The position numbers and the translations under genes were made by a program. Of a DNA stretch of 64,000 nt, positions 1 to 11,040 are shown one piece after another (the stretch's first letter is position 1; every line of letters begins with the position of its first letter). The notes under the pieces are model-generated. The model had not been told where the DNA came from. It saw nothing but the letters and a program-made list of their open reading frames with translations, and did no database searches. Source of the DNA: Ambrosia x helenae (taxonomy: Eukaryota; Streptophyta; Magnoliopsida; Asterales; Asteraceae); contig JAUTDX010007441.1 in assembly GCA_030844895.1 (NCBI GenBank), positions 36,500 through 100,499 of the forward strand, read 5' to 3'.

Positions 1-1070
1 ACCCACATGCACCTCTATAAGAATGAAACTTAGTCAATCAAAATATGGAGACTTACATAAATAGAAAATCATATTAATAAGACATAATGTCATGCAATAA
101 GGAACAACTACGTGTGCTCAGATATGTTAAATGCTAAAAGCTGTCCATTTTTAGATCAAATGGAAATTACATCCATGCTTTCTAGTTTTCATTTTCCACG
201 ATTATGGTTACAATGTGCAAAGTTAAGTCAATGTATAGATGCTTTCTAGTTTTCATTTTCCACGATTATGGTTACAAAGACTCAAGGTTTATCGCCCAAA
301 GGTAGACCAAGTGTATTAGAGAATTCATGGTATATGTCGTATATATACATTTGTATAAGTCGAGGTTTACCACCTGAAGGCTACCAATCCAATAAAAACA
401 ATTTTTTATAACTTCATTTCTTTTATTAATATCCACTCTGGTTCCCACATCACAAAGAATGGGTATTGAAAGCCAAACCAACCTAGGAATTTTTTTTTTT
501 CCAAAATACACACATTCTCACACTAAAACACATAACAATTTCTGTTTTAAAGTTGAGCATAAATTATCACAACTATGATATTACTTAATAAACAATAAAG
601 AAAACTGCATACAAAACTTAAGGGGCAGTACACAACATGGTTGTCAAATAGAAGATCATGAAGATTTCACATTCACTGTGAAATATTCTGGACAGTTGAC
701 TAAGTAAATGAAAAAAAAAGTTACCAATTTATGCATCTCCGAATTCCTGTTCTTCCATGGAATAATTATTGATCATAGACATTGAATTGCCATTTATGTT
801 TACAATGCTTAATGGTTCATGTTACCTAATCTCTTGATATTCTTTGATACGTGGATATACTTGTATATTCTTGAAAACATTTCCAACTAGATATGAACTT
901 GATTTGTAGTAAACTCACATTTAGACACATTAACCCTGTTTAGGGTGACTCAAATTTTTATTTGCATGCCATACTACTTGTTGTATTTACAAAACTTGCA
1001 ACTTCCGTGTTAGAACTATAATTACAATCATATAAATTGACACATTCATTACGTTTAAAACTACTTAACA
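1..1070. other. AT-rich sequence, no gene seen (D1)
   Basis: No coding potential or recognisable terminus. A 41-bp stretch beginning gctttctagttttcattttc occurs twice (about 177-217 and 241-281). The block is repeated in D2. It may be internal sequence of the LTR element whose 3' end follows, but nothing proves this. Confidence 0.5.
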
Positions 1071-1282
1071 ACTGGTAGAGAATGAATTACCTGCTCATCA
1101 GTTAGTGGAGTACTTAATAACCTACTCAACGATTGGTAGGGGTCATCATGCCTACTCGACAGTCGGTAGAGGTTTGAATAACCTGCTCAACGACTGGCAG
1201 AGGCCATCGTACCTGCTCAACAATCGGCAGAGGTTCCCACTCCACGTCTGGTAGAGGTTTTTCTTGCCTGGTCGTCAATTGG
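1071..1282 (+). repeat. 28-31 bp minisatellite of the LTR element (D1)
   Basis: About eight imperfect units, each with a core like aacgactggcagagg followed after about 10 bases by cctgctc. The same repeat type lies between gag and the polypurine tract of the 55149-63037 element, which identifies it as a family-specific internal repeat rather than a random satellite. Confidence 0.8.
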
Positions 1283-1737
1283 AATCATCTTTGTATACTA
1301 TGTGCAAACATCTTACTCAGTAGGTTCCCCGTTTGGGTTGTAGCTCATAGTTAGAACTTTTTGTATGCTTGCAAGCCGTTGTAACCAAACATGTTTGTTT
1401 TCATTATTGAATAATCTTATTTCTGTGATAAGTGACACGTTGTAACCCAACGTGTTGGTTTTCACAGCCACATTAGTCTCATCACTGTGATAACAAACCA
1501 CTGTGACCCAATGTTTTTGTCTTCACGACCACATAGATGCATCATTCTTTTGAAACTTCTTTTTGCTTTATATATTGTTGTAATTTAGGATCATAGAATG
1601 ACATAAAACCCTAATGTAAGGTAAATTGGTGATTACGGTCCGGAACGTAATCATAAATTTACGGGTACGTTAAGGTGGTGTGAAATTCTATTTAGGTTAA
1701 CTAAGGAGATTTTCAGTACGCTTTTGAAGCACCAAAG

Positions 1738-1800
1738 GCGTGGTGGGTTAGCTGTTAGTTGTTTACCCAGGATACCCGGGTTCGAGCCTGGGCTACTCCA
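1738..1800 (+). repeat. tRNA-like module (D1)
   Basis: A B-box-like T arm (gggttcgagcc within a cccggg...cctggg stem) follows an A-box-like ggtgggttagctg, and the module ends in actcca before a T-rich run. The acceptor stem does not close as a proper tRNA. It sits where a tRNA-like module also lies in the LTRs of the related element. Confidence 0.4.
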
Positions 1801-2509
1801 TATATTTTTTAATTTTTTTTTAGATTTTAGATTATTATTTTTAATAATATAAACCTTATTTTATTCATATCTAATTCATAAAAATCCCATTTTTAACGAT
1901 TCAAAAGCCAAAAATTTTCTAAAATTATTTCTAATCTAATCGACCAAAGATATAAAATTTTCGTAATATATATATATATATACATACTTTTTATATTTTA
2001 TCCTATAATCTTTTGTGTAAATAATTGTTTAAATACAAAATAAATAGTCAATAGTTTATAGAAAATATTTTTCATACTTTCAAGAGTAATATCTTTTATT
2101 CCATGTGACTATAATAATATTTTAAATATCATTATTAAATTTTAAGTAAACTATTAACGTTTAAGCGTCCTCCCCAAAACTAGAGAACCATAATCGATCG
2201 ACCTAGAAACCATAGACTTTAGACTTGTTATTCTTAGACTTTGTTTACGTGAATCTAGGACGGTTCTTTGTAAGTCACATCGTTAGCTGTACGCTGCTTA
2301 TTGGATACTTATTTGCTGAGCAACCTGTGAGTATTACTTATCCCCTTTTTCGTTTTTCACACTTTTGGGGTGATTCATGCACACATATTTAAACTTGCAC
2401 ATTCACATACACATACTTTTGATCAAATACGATTCATATACGTGTCTTGTTTATCTTCATGCTTGTGTTTGAATATGAACGTAACTTACATGCTTATACT
2501 TAAACTCAG

Positions 2510-2596
2510 ACATAACTTCGGTTATGGTGCTCTATTAGACATAACTTTGGTTATGGTGCTCTATCAGACATGACTTCGGTCATGGTGCTCTATTAG
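2510..2596 (+). repeat. Three tandem 29-bp units (D1)
   Basis: Three head-to-tail units, each with acataacttcggttatggtg followed by ctctattag, differing at a few bases. They lie in the LTR. Each unit contains an inverted pair (taacttcggtta-like), so each could form a small hairpin. Confidence 0.9.
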
Positions 2597-3001
2597 ACTT
2601 ACACGTGTGAAGGTGCTCGATATATTTTTGTGAACAATATTCTTAAATTCTTATTTGTTACCTACATGTTTACATAACGCATTGATATCACATGACACAT
2701 GAATTGTACGTTTTTAAACTTATACTATATATACAAACATTCGTAATGCTCACCAACATTATTGTTGACAAAATCATTTTCGTGCATGTTTCAGGATAAG
2801 CTTGCTCGATGATCACGTAAGGCTTTGGACTTAGTTAAATGTAAATCAGATTCATGTGTTGTTTGTATTTTTGTTTGGATATCTTGTATGGAACTTTAAT
2901 TCAGTATTTAATAATATTTCAATTTTAATAGTGCCATGAGCTTATGAACAATCGTCATTACGTGGCACCCCGATGTTTCCGCCATCGGTTGGGGTGTTAC
3001 A

Positions 3002-4154
3002 TTAACTACAAACAATATTTAGACAAAATGTTGCGATCTATGCAATGTTTTACGCATGGTACAGAAATTTTGAAAAACTAATGGCATCTAGTTAATGGTT
3101 TAATGTTGCGATCTATGCAATGTTTTACGCATGGTACAGAGTTCCAACCAGAAATATATTTTGAAAAACTAATGGCATCTGGTTAATGCTAAGCCATTCA
3201 ACATTCAACAACATATCTTATTCAGGCAAAATGCTGAGATATATGCAATGTTTTAATAAAAGGGTCATCATCGTTAATTTATTATCAGAATGTTTTAACA
3301 CATGGCAAAAGAACTACTTGTGATAATTTGTTTTGATGTTAAAAAAAAAAAAAACTGGAATTAAATTACCTTTAATGTCAATCCTCCCTCCCGATTTTCT
3401 TTTGGAATGTAAGCTTGGACATTTAGGGATGGTTTTCCCGCTTCAAGAAAATGCTCCTCTAAGACGCCCTGTAAGAAAACAAAATATACTTGTAACATTA
3501 AGAATAAACCAAAAATATAAATTTGAGATAAAAGTTAAATCTGGATTCATGAGTAAACATTAGAAGAACATTTGCACTAATATTTCATCATAAACAAGGT
3601 ATGAATGCACATAAGACAAACCTTTTTAACAAGTAAAATGGCATTCTCAGTTAATGGATTCATCATGCATTCTCAGTTGGAAAGCATGAGCGAGAGTGGT
3701 GAGGGTGGAGATGGCCTCTGGCGTGCTCGGAATTGAGATTGAGATTCGTGTGTTGTACAAAGTCGACTATGAAAACGAGGTTATTTAATTGTGACAGAGC
3801 AAAGGGAAAGCCTATTCTATTCTATCTAGGTTACAGATGGGGAGTGAAGGTGGGGAGAACAAGAGACAAGTGATGTAAATTTTGACTCATGAATTTTCCA
3901 TTGATTAATTAACATTCAATAAGTGGGGGTATGGATGAAGAAGGAGGGTAGTATTGTAAAAATTCTTTGATATTACAAAGGAGGAGGTGGGTAAAATGTC
4001 TACATTACTCTCCTAAGTGTCTTAGTTGTCACAAATATTCCCATAATACCCTTAAATTTTTTGCTTAAATATGTTGTACATGTTGTTTGTTAAGTTGTAT
4101 GGAAATGCAAATTACCATGTTGTACATCACTCCTCCTTAATAAGATAATATAGA
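3002..4154 (-). mobile_element. Helitron 5' end region, minus strand (D1)
   Basis: Read on the minus strand, the sequence starting at 4154 begins TCTATATTATCTTATTAAGG and continues AGGAGTGATGTAC. It is preceded by A, as expected for insertion between A and T. The same start (AAGGAGGAGT) opens the Helitron at 29883. No hairpin/CTAG 3' terminus is visible before the LTR end at 3001, so the 3' part is lost or too diverged. No captured gene was recognised. Confidence 0.6.
3028..3196 (+). repeat. Two direct repeats of about 75-90 bp (D1)
   Basis: atgttgcgatctatgcaatg and the following sequence occur at 3028 and again at 3103. The second copy carries a short insertion (gttccaaccag) before the shared aaaaactaatggcatct. 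The pair is also present in D2. Confidence 0.85.
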
Positions 4155-4786
4155 TAACTATATTAACGTATAAACATGTGCAACCTCATAAGTCACTCAA
4201 GTTTTCTCCCACGTTATATTGTGTGTTGTGGCCCGCGAGCGAGTAGCCGCAAGCCACAAACCAATCCACGTGGCTCGCTTGAACCACAACACCCTTGAGT
4301 GATAGCTGGTGCGAGCGAGTGGACGTGATATTGTCGCGTGGGCTAGCGGGGAGATTATGATTGTTGGCAGCCAACTAGCCGTTGGCCAATGGCTAGTTTG
4401 GCTATTAAAGTAAAAAAAAAAACACTTTTTTATTCACTTTAAACAATCAAACTACACTCTTCAACCTACAATAACAAGTATTATACCCGGCACAATAAAT
4501 TTACACACTTTTAAACATTATACTTCTTTCTTTTGGTTTGCTACCTTCACAATCCAAAATGCCATTTGTATATGAAAACCATACACAAAAGTCAAACGGT
4601 ATTATCTCTTGCCCTTAAATAAAGCTTGTAAAAACTTCTCTACACATAATATATCTACTACGAGTACATATATATAATATATATACAGGTACATAAATAA
4701 ACAAATATGTAAGCTAAATGAAAAAATAACATACGCACATAAGGTTAAAAGTAAATTTGACCACATAGCATAATGAAAATATTACA
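4155..4786. other. Non-coding stretch with a GC-rich inverted patch (D1)
   Basis: About 4226-4400 is GC-rich in an AT-rich setting and carries repeated gagcgagt/ctcgct motifs and a palindromic gccaactagccgttggcc. This suggests the remains of a small TIR element, but I could not fix its ends. Confidence 0.4.
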
Positions 4787-5512
4787 CCGGATTTGACTTA
4801 AAAATGGTTTAACCGGTTGAACCGGGTTGTATCGGGTGGTTCAACCGGATTGACTTGTTAACTCTACGAATCCATAAATTACAACATGAACTCAAATTAT
4901 AATCTAAAAGTGAATGATTACATATTAAAAAATAATCCAAAATTTATTCCATATAAAAAAATAATCCAAAGGTATTCAATTTTTTAACAAAATTCTTTTA
5001 AATGAAAGTTTACGTTATGTCTAAGCCATTGGAGTATTGAATACATCAAGTTCACAATTGCTTAAAAGATGAAATTCACTACCATCTCTTCCTCGAAATG
5101 TAGAGTATAACTATTTTCATTTTCTACATTATTACATAACAAGTTTTAGTACGTAGAAATAACAATAATAATATAATTTAATTACCAAAAGATAAGTAAC
5201 ATATATAACAAGTAACTGTGTGTTTGAGGAACCGATTCGTGCTCTTCCTCACCAAACATGTTATGTATATCATTATTATGAAGTTCTCCTTCTTGCTTTT
5301 CTTGAACCACAAAAAAATCAATACTTCAAAACCCAAAAATTTACCTTGTGCCGGTACCGGTATAAAGGTTCAAACCGGTATACCGTATTTTACCGGCGGT
5401 ACGAAGTTGATACCGTTTCGCCTTTATACCGGGGTGTTTCGTACCGGGCTCACCACCGAAAAATGGTATTACCGGTATAACCGGCCGGTACGTACCGGTT
5501 TTTAAAACATTG
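4787..5512. mobile_element. hAT-type MITE with left end deleted (D1)
   Basis: Same element as 39905-40661, rich in CCGGT motifs. Its right terminus (ccggtttttaaaacattg) and the right target duplication catttaat (5513-5520) remain. The left terminus and left target duplication are missing through a 37-bp deletion relative to D2. Short open frames on both strands come from the symmetric CCGGT repeats and are not genes. Confidence 0.85.
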
Positions 5513-5520
5513 CATTTAAT

Positions 5521-6065
5521 CACCGCATCTTAAAAACTTGGTTATTATCTTGACCAAATAGTAGTCATTGCTAATTACTGATGAAGCAGTCAAACTACTG
5601 ATGAAGTTAACCACTGACGAAAGAAACTGCTGCTGAAGTGGTTAACCACTGATGAGGTAACTACTGATGAGGAAAGCAAATACCTGCTGAAGTTCAAACC
5701 TTTGATGATAACAACTGCTGAAGTCATAACTTCTGAAGACTTAAAATTTTTTGGATTTGTATGTTTTTAGTGGATGTTAAACAAACAATGATAAAAGCAT
5801 AAACATTTAAATTTAAAAAAAAAACACAATTAAAGGTTTGCATTTTGACTGTGAAATGTAAATTACAGTAGGAACTTGTTACAGGGTCTACTGTGATGGT
5901 TGTGTGGCCTTAAAAAGATACTGTGGACCGACTATACTAAAAGATTTTAATGATATGCCAGTTAAATGGTAGTACTTGTGAGTTTTAGATGTTTAGAGTT
6001 CCAAGAACTTGATACGTTTGTTTTCTTGTTTGTTATTATGACCAACAATTTATAATTTTAAAATT
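5521..6065. other. Non-coding; short ctgatgaag repeats (D1)
   Basis: From about 5570 to 5745 there are 8-10 loose copies of a 15-20 bp motif containing actgatgaag or ctgctgaag. The rest is AT-rich. No open frame or terminus recognised. Confidence 0.6.
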
Positions 6066-6785
6066 TTGTTTATACTGCTGGAACGGCCACTAAACTTGGA
6101 TGAGGAGACTACTACGTTTTACATATCAAACTTACCAGCCCACTACAGCCTTGGTACACTTTGGAGGGAGTTCCGTGGGTGTGGTAAGATGACCGGCGCC
6201 TACTTACCAAGGAGGAAAGACAAAGCTGGGAAGTTCTTTGCTTTTATCAGGTTTGAAGGGGTTAGGAACGTGGACGCGATGATCAATGCTATTGCTAGAG
6301 TCAAGGTGGATAAGTGCAAGATTCAAGCCAATGTTGCTAAGTTCAGAAAAGTTGAAGGGAGGGATGGCAAGGGTGTTATCGGGGATTATGTTCCTAGGGT
6401 TAATGTGATTGGGGAGGTTAAAGGAAAATCCACAGTGCCCGGTACACTGTCGGCCTGGGGTGACACTTCTCAGTTTCCTCCTATCCATACTCAGGAAAAG
6501 AGAATGAAAGTGGTGATCCCTAGTAAGAGGTTCATGGTGCAGTCCATGTTGTGGAAAGTCTCATTAGTAGGAAGGGTTATTGATGTCACGAGATTATGTA
6601 GAATGGAGGACTTCCTTGTGATGGCCGAATTAAAGGATATGACCGTCAAGTATGTTTCGGGGACGACGGTACTCCTCACGTTCCTCTCCTCCTCTGAGGC
6701 TGAGGATTTCCTGGTCAATAAGGAGGAAATGTGGAAGTCGTGGTTCACTAGTATGAGTCGGTAGGGAGAACAGAGGTTGCCATTA
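6066..6785 (+). pseudogene. LINE ORF1 fragment with RRM, truncated (D1)
   Basis: An open frame of 232 codons encodes an RNA-recognition motif of the plant L1-type LINE ORF1 kind: TTTFYISNLP (RNP2-like) near residue 15 and FFAFIRF (RNP1-like) near residue 57. It ends at TAG (6762-6764). The same stop is present in D2, so the frame was broken before the duplication. The sequence is cut at 6785, where a Helitron interior begins. The first ATG is not a proven start, because the LINE appears 5'-truncated here. This is not a functional gene. Confidence 0.85.
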
Positions 6786-7328
6786 TAATTTTTAAACGTT
6801 AATATCTTTTATATACGTGATTTTTTAAAGGAAAAAAATTACACCAAATTAACGAGCGTTTTATTATATTTCCAACAAGTACCATAGTGCTATATAAAAC
6901 ATGAAAAAAAAACGACCAAATAAACGAGTGTTTTATTATTTTCCAACGAGTACCACAATACTATATAAAAACGGAGAAAAAAACGACTATTTATTTGTGG
7001 GGTTTTGTTCATACAGGAAAAAAAAACACAAAGTGTTCAGGTTATTCATTAATCATGTATAGGCGGATCATTAAATTTGTTCAAACCAATAAATGTGAAT
7101 TATATTTACAATAGGTGTTAGCATTGGAGTTGTACATCGTTTTAGGTTAGATTTTAATATTAGAGTTATATATTGTTTAAGGTTAGACGTTAACATTGGA
7201 GGTACATTGTTAGTTGTTTTAGATTAGGTGCTACCCGAAGCTTTCATACGCATTAGTCTATTTCGTATGTAAATTGATATGTCATATTAGATTTTTCAAT
7301 CCGGGACGCTCCCGGGATATAAATCTAG
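6785..7328 (+). mobile_element. Helitron, 5'-truncated (R1 copy)
   Basis: The 3' terminus is typical: hairpin ccgggacgctcccgg at 7301-7315, then ctag at 7325-7328 followed by T. Internal sequence matches the fuller copy at 21480-22095. About 100 bp of the 5' end is missing because the element is joined directly to the D1 LINE at 6785. Confidence 0.75.
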
Positions 7329-9681
7329 TAACCTACATATATACTAACCTTTTTATAATTATGAAAATTGTGTTTATATAAACTTGTGATTATACAGAGA
7401 AATATACATTAGTGTGTAAACTCTATTTTTTTTTTATAATGATATATTTATTTATATCTTGCAATTAAATGTTGAGTGGTGGTAATGTGGTATCAAGCAC
7501 AAAACAAACGAGGGGAATGTCATTGTCAATGACCGGTAAATAATAATAATGATGAGGATCTACGTGGGGACCAGCTGGGGTGACGCAACAGATATAATCC
7601 GATGCAAGTAAATACGTATTTGCTATCCTTTTGTCTTAATTCAATGTTTTTTTAATGTAAGTAAATAAAAACAAAAATTTCAAACCTCTTTTTAACAATT
7701 ACAATTTCTAATTAGCAGATTCCACAACAATTTTTTTTTAAATTTAGCTTTCTTTACAAATACAAACACATTTTACTAAAACTAATGCTAGTGTAGTGGC
7801 TTTGCATGGTTTAATGGTGCAGCTCAACAGGTTTTGATATTTTAATGGAAGCTTTGAGACAAATGAATGAATGATTAATTACACTTATATGAATCGACAA
7901 AACTAACTGGCATGGTTGGGTTCGTAGACCGGACCAATCACTATTACCGGTTTAGTTTTATAATATTAGTTTTGACGCTTTAGATGATTGAAATTGTTTT
8001 CTTTCAAATCGTAACATGTATCATAAGCCAGCATCCTCTAGGGTAGCGATTGCGGGTCGGGATTACGGGTTTTACTACCCGCTTGAGAGAGAGATTGTTG
8101 TCGGGGTGTGTGGGTATTCATGAACACCACCTTCGGTGAGAGTCGTTTTCAGGTAGTTTGTGTCACCACCTTCGGTGAGAGTCGTTTTCAGGTAGTTTGT
8201 GTGGGTAGTCGATGTGATAGTTTTTGGTTGATAGAGTGGATGAAATTGAGGGATTACGCCCTCACCACCCTATTAAATGTTTTATTAGTAAATAAATAGC
8301 CACAAGCCCACAACATCAATTAACTTTGAATAGAAGAGGTTGCGATATTCTTTTCGCAAGAGGTATATATATAAGTTTTTTCGCTAGTTTCTTCTTTCAA
8401 AGTTTACGTATACAACAAACATGAGAACATCTATCTTATATTAGTTTGGGACATTTAGAGGAAGGAATAATAGCTTAGTATTATATTTTATTTTATTTTA
8501 TTTTATTTTAGATACACCTTCGTAAAATAGCAACAAAGTTCTATGAGTGTTCCAAACAAGTGATTCATTATTTTTTTTTTCAATTGGGTTGTTAAAGTTT
8601 ACTTAAAATTTCAAATTCTAGATATTTTACCTAAAAGAGAAGATCAAATTCTAGATATTTTACCTAAAAGAGAAGATCGTCTATCCTAAATAGCATTTAT
8701 TAAAAGACATTTATTTATTTTTCCTTTGTAGCAAACTACATTATATTACAAAATATTTCCGGGATAGATAAATTTAAGATGAAATGATAAAATATGTGTT
8801 ATGATGTAACATAGAAATTAATGTACTATAATATAAGGAAACAATAATTTTAATTATGTAAATAAGAATGAAACTGTATATTAAAAAAATGTGTATGTTT
8901 GGATAAGGAGCAGAGCTAGAAACAACCATTGCATGGCGTGATTGAGTTGGTGGTCTTGAAGGTGTGACTTTTATTTTTTTTTTGAAAAGGAGTGGCTATT
9001 CATATGATGCACACGCACCATCACCTAAGGTTTTAGATCCGGTGACCGCTTCATCTCCTCCGTCTTCCAATGGAAATCCAGATTTATCTTGGCATACTGG
9101 ATCTCTATTTCTTTTTTTTCGTGCACAACAATATCATTTCCTGACCTGCTTAAAACACGATAATAAAACATATAGTTGTGTTATGAACGTAAGGTATACA
9201 ATAGTTAAACAAATCGTATACATGTTTGGTAATTGTGTTTTTCGCGTTGTCATTGGCCTGTTAATCCCGTGAAGACCAGATTTGTCAGCCCTACAAAAAT
9301 TAAACGAACTGAACCAAAAAAAACGTCAATCTAACTAAAGAAACCAAAATGATTATTTATGTCTAAAATTCCTGTATTTCTAAGCAAAAGTTTTAGCAAA
9401 AGAAAATTTTTGGCCTTTTAATCGTAATTAAACAAACCGAACCATAAAGCGTCAATCTAACTCATGACACGCTTCCACATAGAGATCAACCATGCCTATT
9501 TTTGGTTAATTCACTCAAGTAAAAAACGTGAGCATTAAAGTATTGAGGCGCTTTCTTGTACGGTTGACTTTCATATAGAAAAAGTTTCATTATTTTTAGA
9601 TGTTCGTTATTCTAGTGTTATGTAACCTATTTCCTGTTAATATTTGCTGTTAAGATATACATATAATTCTTTTTATGTTAA
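7329..9681. other. Non-coding part of R1
   Basis: No credible gene. It contains two tandem duplications, a (TTTTA)n run at about 8483-8511 and two copies of a 33-bp motif with attctagatattttacctaa (about 8612-8677). The small open frames at 8108-8299 and 8964-9272 have no recognisable domain and their counterparts in R2 are not conserved as frames. Confidence 0.6.
8125..8202 (+). repeat. Perfect 39-bp tandem duplication
   Basis: Two head-to-tail identical 39-bp units start with caccaccttcggtgagagtc at 8125 and 8164. 39 is a multiple of three, so the overlapping small open frame survives; this does not make it a gene. Confidence 0.95.
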
Positions 9682-9903
9682 CCAATGATCTCCAGCCCAA
9701 TTGGTTTGAGGTGGGAAGGTTTACCTCTTTGGAGGGTTCCTGTCCGGATTTGGTCTCAGGTTCGAATCCCATGCTCCACCGAAAAAATAACCGTTTGGGT
9801 TTGAAAGGAGAAACCCGTGTGGTGCTATTTGATTCGATCATGGGCAGTGGTTGCTTTGCAACACAGGATTTACCGCTGAAACATACTCTCAAAAAAAATT
9901 TTA
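9682..9903 (+). mobile_element. tRNA-related SINE, copy 1
   Basis: About 220 bp with a tRNA-like head (B box ggttcgaatcc near 9760) and an A-rich tail. It is flanked by the direct repeat tttttatgttaa at 9670-9681 and 9904-9915. The R2 counterpart near 26140 has one uninterrupted tttttatgttaa and no SINE, which is the empty site. A second copy lies at 12545-12761. It is expected to be transcribed by RNA polymerase III and mobilised by LINE enzymes. Confidence 0.9.
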
Positions 9904-9915
9904 TTTTTATGTTAA

Positions 9916-10334
9916 AATGTTTCTCTTTGCAATGTATGTAACAAGGAAAAGGTTCATAAACGAAAGATGCTACCTAGACATCTTTAATAAATTATGTCTT
10001 TGACTGATCGAGTTTTACATTAGTTGACAAATATGGAGTTATGAGTTGTAATGAGTCATGCCTTGATGAGACTTGTTATGTATTTAGATTTTAGAGTCAT
10101 GATAACTCTTTATACGACTGGTGTGACTTGTTATGTCAGCATCACACTAACAGAGTTAGCCTCAGTTAGTTTGGGTCCGTTGGTGGCCAATATGTCGAAA
10201 ATTGGGACCGTTAGTGGTTATTTTTGTAGTTGGGACCATTATCGGCCAAAGAGCAATAGTTGGGATTAGTTATTTCCATTACTCCATTAATAAAAGTTGA
10301 AAATGTGAAAAATGAAAGTGAGGTTGTATTTACA
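9916..10334. other. Non-coding; end of R1 and flank
   Basis: R1 homology ends near 10133. Beyond it, loosely repeated gttagtt/gggaccgtta motifs (about 10160-10270) are seen, but no gene. Confidence 0.6.
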
Positions 10335-10642
10335 TTTTACAGTGACCGTTTGGGTGATATGGAAGGGCAGAAATGAACGTATCTTCTCGGGTAAAGGGAT
10401 AAAGCTAGAACAAATGTTTTGTGAAATCAAGGTGCTATCCTTTATGTGGTTAAAGAATCGTGCTAAGAAACATGAAATCAATTGAGAGAGATGGTGTAGT
10501 TTTAATCTATAATTTAATTGTAATCGTTAAAAGGGTTAAAAGGATAGGAGATGGTTGGGTGTGATTCTATTTAGCAACTTGCTAATAGAAAACTTTGTAA
10601 ATATTGGGTGATGAATGAAATGAAGTTTGCCAATAAAAAAAA
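10335..10642 (+). mobile_element. LINE 3'-end fragment
   Basis: Translates as TVTVWVIWKGRNERIF then SGKGIKLEQMFCEIKVLSFM and ends near INWERWC, matching the C-terminal tail of ORF2 in the LINEs at 31945 and 44001. A near-perfect palindrome at 10565-10590 and the tail tttgccaataaaaaaaa complete a LINE 3' end. It is a 5'-truncated copy of about 300 bp; no clear target duplication. Confidence 0.8.
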
Positions 10643-10968
10643 GGTTAGTTTTTTATCTTTGTTTAATTATTGGAAAATTTGTGATGTTTTTAAACTCAAT
10701 ATCTTAGAGAACGGTGTTTGCTTTTAAGTTCTTTAGTTAAATATATTAAAATTTGTGATGTTTTTAATCCTTTTTGACCTCTCTAATTTGTTTTCAGTAG
10801 AAAATTATTTAAAAAAAGGGTAAAATTTGTTATTTTGACACTTAAGTTAAAATTTTATAAAAAGTAGGCTGAACTTAAATGCTTGGTTTTGAAGATTACT
10901 GTCATCAGTGATATATAATATAACTATCGAACAAATTTGACCGTGCTTTAAAAAAACTAAAAATATAT

Positions 10969-11040
10969 TTCAGTTGTCGAAACTTGAACCCGGTCTCTCG
11001 GGTGAGAGGCGAGTATCCTAACCAACTAGACTACAACGGA
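10969..11040 (-). pseudogene. tRNA-Glu(CTC)-like pseudogene
   Basis: On the minus strand it begins TCCGTTGTAGTCTAGTTGG, keeps anticodon CTC and resembles plant tRNA-Glu. It lacks one base of the variable/T-arm region, has a mismatch at the base of the anticodon loop, and its acceptor stem does not pair fully (3' side CAACTGA). It is therefore probably not functional. A better copy lies at 14128-14200. Confidence 0.75.

Larger units (their letters stand above)
1071..3001 (+). mobile_element. 3' part of a TR-GAG-related LTR retrotransposon (D1)
   Basis: Three blocks tie this to the gag-only element at 55149-63037, in opposite orientation: the 28-31 bp minisatellite, a roughly 110-bp conserved block (about 1592-1712 versus the complement of 58180-58283), and the LTR terminus ending ggttggggtgttaca at 3001. 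The LTR start (expected TGTAACA) is not visible, so the left part of this LTR is lost or diverged. No gag or pol sequence is present. It is a remnant of a related but distinct element. Confidence 0.65.
1..6785 (+). repeat. Segmental duplication, left copy (D1)
   Basis: Base 1 aligns with 35113 and the match runs to 6785/41931 in the same orientation. I counted roughly 15-20 single-base differences by eye, plus small homopolymer or (TA)n length changes and one 37-bp deletion in D1. The copy includes an LTR-element tail, a Helitron 5' end, a hAT-type MITE and the start of a LINE. The left limit is outside the window. The right limit is abrupt, inside LINE ORF1, where D1 joins the interior of a Helitron. 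Confidence 0.95.
6785..10133 (+). repeat. Older duplicated block, copy R1
   Basis: Pairs with 21581-26383 (R2), with visibly more divergence than D1/D2. R1 has a SINE (9682-9903) that R2 lacks, plus 29 bp near 7090 and 209 bp near 9212-9421 that R2 lacks. R2 has a MITE and a Helitron that R1 lacks. About 7711-8636 has no counterpart in R2. Confidence 0.9.

Noticed and set aside
1313..1501. 62-codon minus-strand frame (also 36425-36613)
   Set aside because: No domain; identical in D1/D2 only because of the recent duplication.
2510..2596. Possible CRISPR-like array (29-bp units)
   Set aside because: Units are directly adjacent without spacers, in a plant LTR.
5218..5523. Overlapping frames on both strands (also 40367-40672)
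   Set aside because: Lie in a CCGGT-rich MITE; symmetric repeats keep frames open.
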